Of a DNA stretch of 64,000 nt, positions 62,753 to 64,000 are shown piece by piece. Location of the stretch: NCBI RefSeq assembly GCF_020099395.1, contig NZ_CP083590.1:5270001-5334000 (forward strand), in the 5' to 3' direction. Origin of the DNA: Streptomyces mobaraensis. Lineage in GTDB: Bacteria; Actinomycetota; Actinomycetes; Streptomycetales; Streptomycetaceae. How positions within the stretch are numbered: the first letter of the stretch is position 1; every line of letters starts with the position of its first letter. The notes below the pieces were generated by a model. It did not search any database, was not told where the DNA came from, and was given only the letters and a program-made list of their open reading frames with translations. The position numbers and the translations under genes were made by a program.

Positions 62753-63577
62753 TCAACGCAGTTCCTGCGTGCAGCACTTCACGCTGCCGCCCCCCTTCAG
62801 CAGCTCGCCCAGGTCCATCCCGATCGGCTCGAAGCCGCGCTCCCGGAGCGGCCCGAAGAGGCCGACGGCCGCCTGGGGGAGGAGGACGTGGCGGCCGTCG
62901 CTGACCGCGTTCAGGCCGAGCGCCGCCGCGTCCTCCGCGTCGGCGACGAGGGCGTCGGGGAAGAGGCGTTCCAGGACGGCCCGGCTGCCGGGGGAGAAGG
63001 CGCCGGGGTAGTACATGATCTCGTCTTCGGCGGCGTCGAGGACGCACAGGGCCGTGTCGAGGTGGTAGTAGCGGGGGTCGATCAGGTCCAGGCCGATGAC
63101 GGGGCGGCCGAAGAACTCCTGTGCCTCGGGGTGCGACAGCGGGCTGCTGCGGAAGCCCCGGCCGGCGAGCAGCCAGGAGTCGGTGACGGCGAAGTCGCCC
63201 TCGCCCTCGTTGATGTGCTCGGGTTCGCGGACCACGGAGTAGCCGTGCGACCGGAACCACTCCACGTGCACGGCCGCCTCGGCGGCGCGCTGCGGGTGGG
63301 CGAAGCGGGCGCCGAGGACGCGGCCGTCGACGACGGTGGCGCCGTTCGCCGCGTACACCATGTCGGGCAGTTCCGGGCGGGGTTCGAGCTCCTCCACGGT
63401 GTGGCCGAGGGCGCGGTAGCGGTCGCGGAGGGTTTCCCACTGCGTGAGGGCGAGCGGCAGATCGACCGGCTTGGCCGGGTCCATCCACGGGTTGATCGAG
63501 TAGGTGACCTTGAAGTGGGCGGGCGGGCACATCAGATAATGACGGGGGCTCGCCGCCCGTGGTGCTGCGGTACGCAA
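62753..63577 (-). CDS. Dimethylargininase (DDAH) / amidinotransferase-fold
   Basis: 274 aa from a TTG at 63577, with GAGGAG 6 bases upstream; an ATG at 63640 would put the operator inside the coding region. Family blocks: MCPPAHFKVTYSINPWMD, PDMVYAANGATVVDG, EGEGDFAVT, HLDTALCVLD and the catalytic Cys in GGGSVKCCTQELR. The reaction is hydrolysis of dimethylarginine (or a related guanidine) to citrulline. Confidence 0.92.
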   Translation of the reverse strand: MRTAAPRAASPRHYLMCPPAHFKVTYSINPWMDPAKPVDLPLALTQWETLRDRYRALGHTVEELEPRPELPDMVYAANGATVVDGRVLGARFAHPQRAAEAAVHVEWFRSHGYSVVREPEHINEGEGDFAVTDSWLLAGRGFRSSPLSHPEAQEFFGRPVIGLDLIDPRYYHLDTALCVLDAAEDEIMYYPGAFSPGSRAVLERLFPDALVADAEDAAALGLNAVSDGRHVLLPQAAVGLFGPLRERGFEPIGMDLGELLKGGGSVKCCTQELR

Positions 63578-63598
63578 GTCGCGCTCCTCACGGTGGTG

Positions 63599-63631
63599 TT
63601 GGGCACGTACGCGGCGAGCGTACGTGCCCAA
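63599..63631. promoter_or_regulatory. Perfect 14-bp inverted repeat before the DDAH gene
   Basis: TTGGGCACGTACGC and its exact complement around GGCGA, ending 22 bp before the TTG start. Candidate operator or leader hairpin. Confidence 0.8.
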
Positions 63632-63690
63632 ATCGTCCACGCTGGGCGCTGTTCGCGCATGAACCGTACGGGTGGTTTACGCACGGCCTT

Positions 63691-63867
63691 TCACGCCCCC
63701 GTGGTACCGCTCCTTCCTTCCCGCAACGCGCGCAGCAGTTCCCGCTTCTGTGCGAGCGGGTCGGCGCCCCGGCCGGCCCCGCCGGACGCGTTGCCGCGCA
63801 GCGCCTTGCGCGAGAGGTTGCTGCGGGTCCCGCCCACGCCGAGCATCCTGCCGTTTCCCCGGGTCAT
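63691..63867 (-). CDS. DUF6243-family small protein
   Basis: 58 aa, starting MTRGNGRMLGVGGTRSNLSR and ending RSGTTGA, with GAAGGAG upstream. The family pattern is LGVGGTRxNLSRxALRG then ADPLAQKRELLR. Function unknown; common in Streptomyces. Confidence 0.85.
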   Translation of the reverse strand: MTRGNGRMLGVGGTRSNLSRKALRGNASGGAGRGADPLAQKRELLRALREGRSGTTGA

Positions 63868-63901
63868 GGGGGCTCCTTCCGTCGGTGTCTCGCATGTGCC
63901 T

Positions 63902-63989
63902 GAGACGAGACGTCTCGTCTCGCGATGACTCCGTTATTACGCCATGCGCCACCCCGCCCCGTCAACCCCCAACGAGACGAAACGTCTCG
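63902..63989. promoter_or_regulatory. Two GAGACG palindromes (TetR-type operators)
   Basis: GAGACGAGACGTCTCGTCTC at 63902-63921 is a perfect 20-bp palindrome. CGAGACG-AAA-CGTCTCG lies at 63973-63989. Between them, on the minus strand, TTGACG and CGTAAT are spaced about 18 bases apart. A regulator gene probably starts just beyond the window. Confidence 0.8.
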
Positions 63990-64000
63990 CCTCACTGAAC

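Overview
The window is chromosomal DNA from a high-GC actinomycete, almost certainly a Streptomyces. GC is above 70% over most of it, GTG starts are common, and many neighbouring genes overlap by GTGA or ATGA. The gene families also fit: a DesK-type two-component pair, a DmdR-like iron box, a DUF6243 protein, a DUF7848 protein, and the Nif3 / C4 zinc ribbon / RNase H-phosphatase trio known from Mycobacterium and Streptomyces.

Left part (1-26.2 kb). A four-gene, translationally coupled minus-strand operon encodes an ECF-type ABC transporter (double ATPase plus EcfT) and two secreted, membrane-anchored proteins. Those two resemble the alpha and beta domains of vertebrate transcobalamin. A KstR-like TetR regulator follows. 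It is divergent from a glycosyltransferase / methyltransferase / prenyltransferase-fold operon, and two exact KstR-type operators lie between them. A third near-match lies before a MaoC hydratase at 17.6 kb. Other genes here are an M1 peptidase, a lipoprotein amidase, a two-component system, a ferric-siderophore binding lipoprotein with an iron box, the Nif3 trio and an alpha/beta hydrolase.

Middle part (26.2-37.0 kb). An element of about 10.7 kb lies between the hydrolase and the RNase P RNA gene and appears to be inserted at the 3' end of rnpB. It carries a tyrosine integrase, a winged-helix regulator, an excisionase, two XRE regulators, a scaffold-like protein, a phage major capsid protein, a BRCT-Lsr2 fusion, a DUF3987-like ATPase and a NUDIX-HemC pair. 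It has a capsid gene but no visible terminase, portal or tail gene. GC drops clearly between about 28.9 and 31.6 kb.

Right part (37-64 kb). After rnpB come an RNB-family ribonuclease, a YaaA protein, and an isolated pair of very large unrecognised proteins (1286 and 1448 aa). Next is a CbrC-like protein, a long gene-poor stretch and a PTP-like protein. A decayed segment (51.4-52.7 kb) holds a truncated HxlR regulator and two broken MFS genes around a 25-bp inverted repeat. The rest contains a TetR/oxidoreductase pair, DUF3592, a CPBP protease, a frameshifted DUF1330 gene, PhzF, two exported proteins, a Bcr/CflA transporter, an Rsm22-like methyltransferase, a dimethylargininase and a DUF6243 protein. 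Strong TetR-type palindromes sit at the right edge.

The best candidates for something undescribed are the capsid-bearing rnpB element with its HemC/NUDIX cargo, the split transcobalamin-like ECF operon, and the two-gene giant-protein locus. All assignments come from reading the sequence and from family knowledge; no database search was run.
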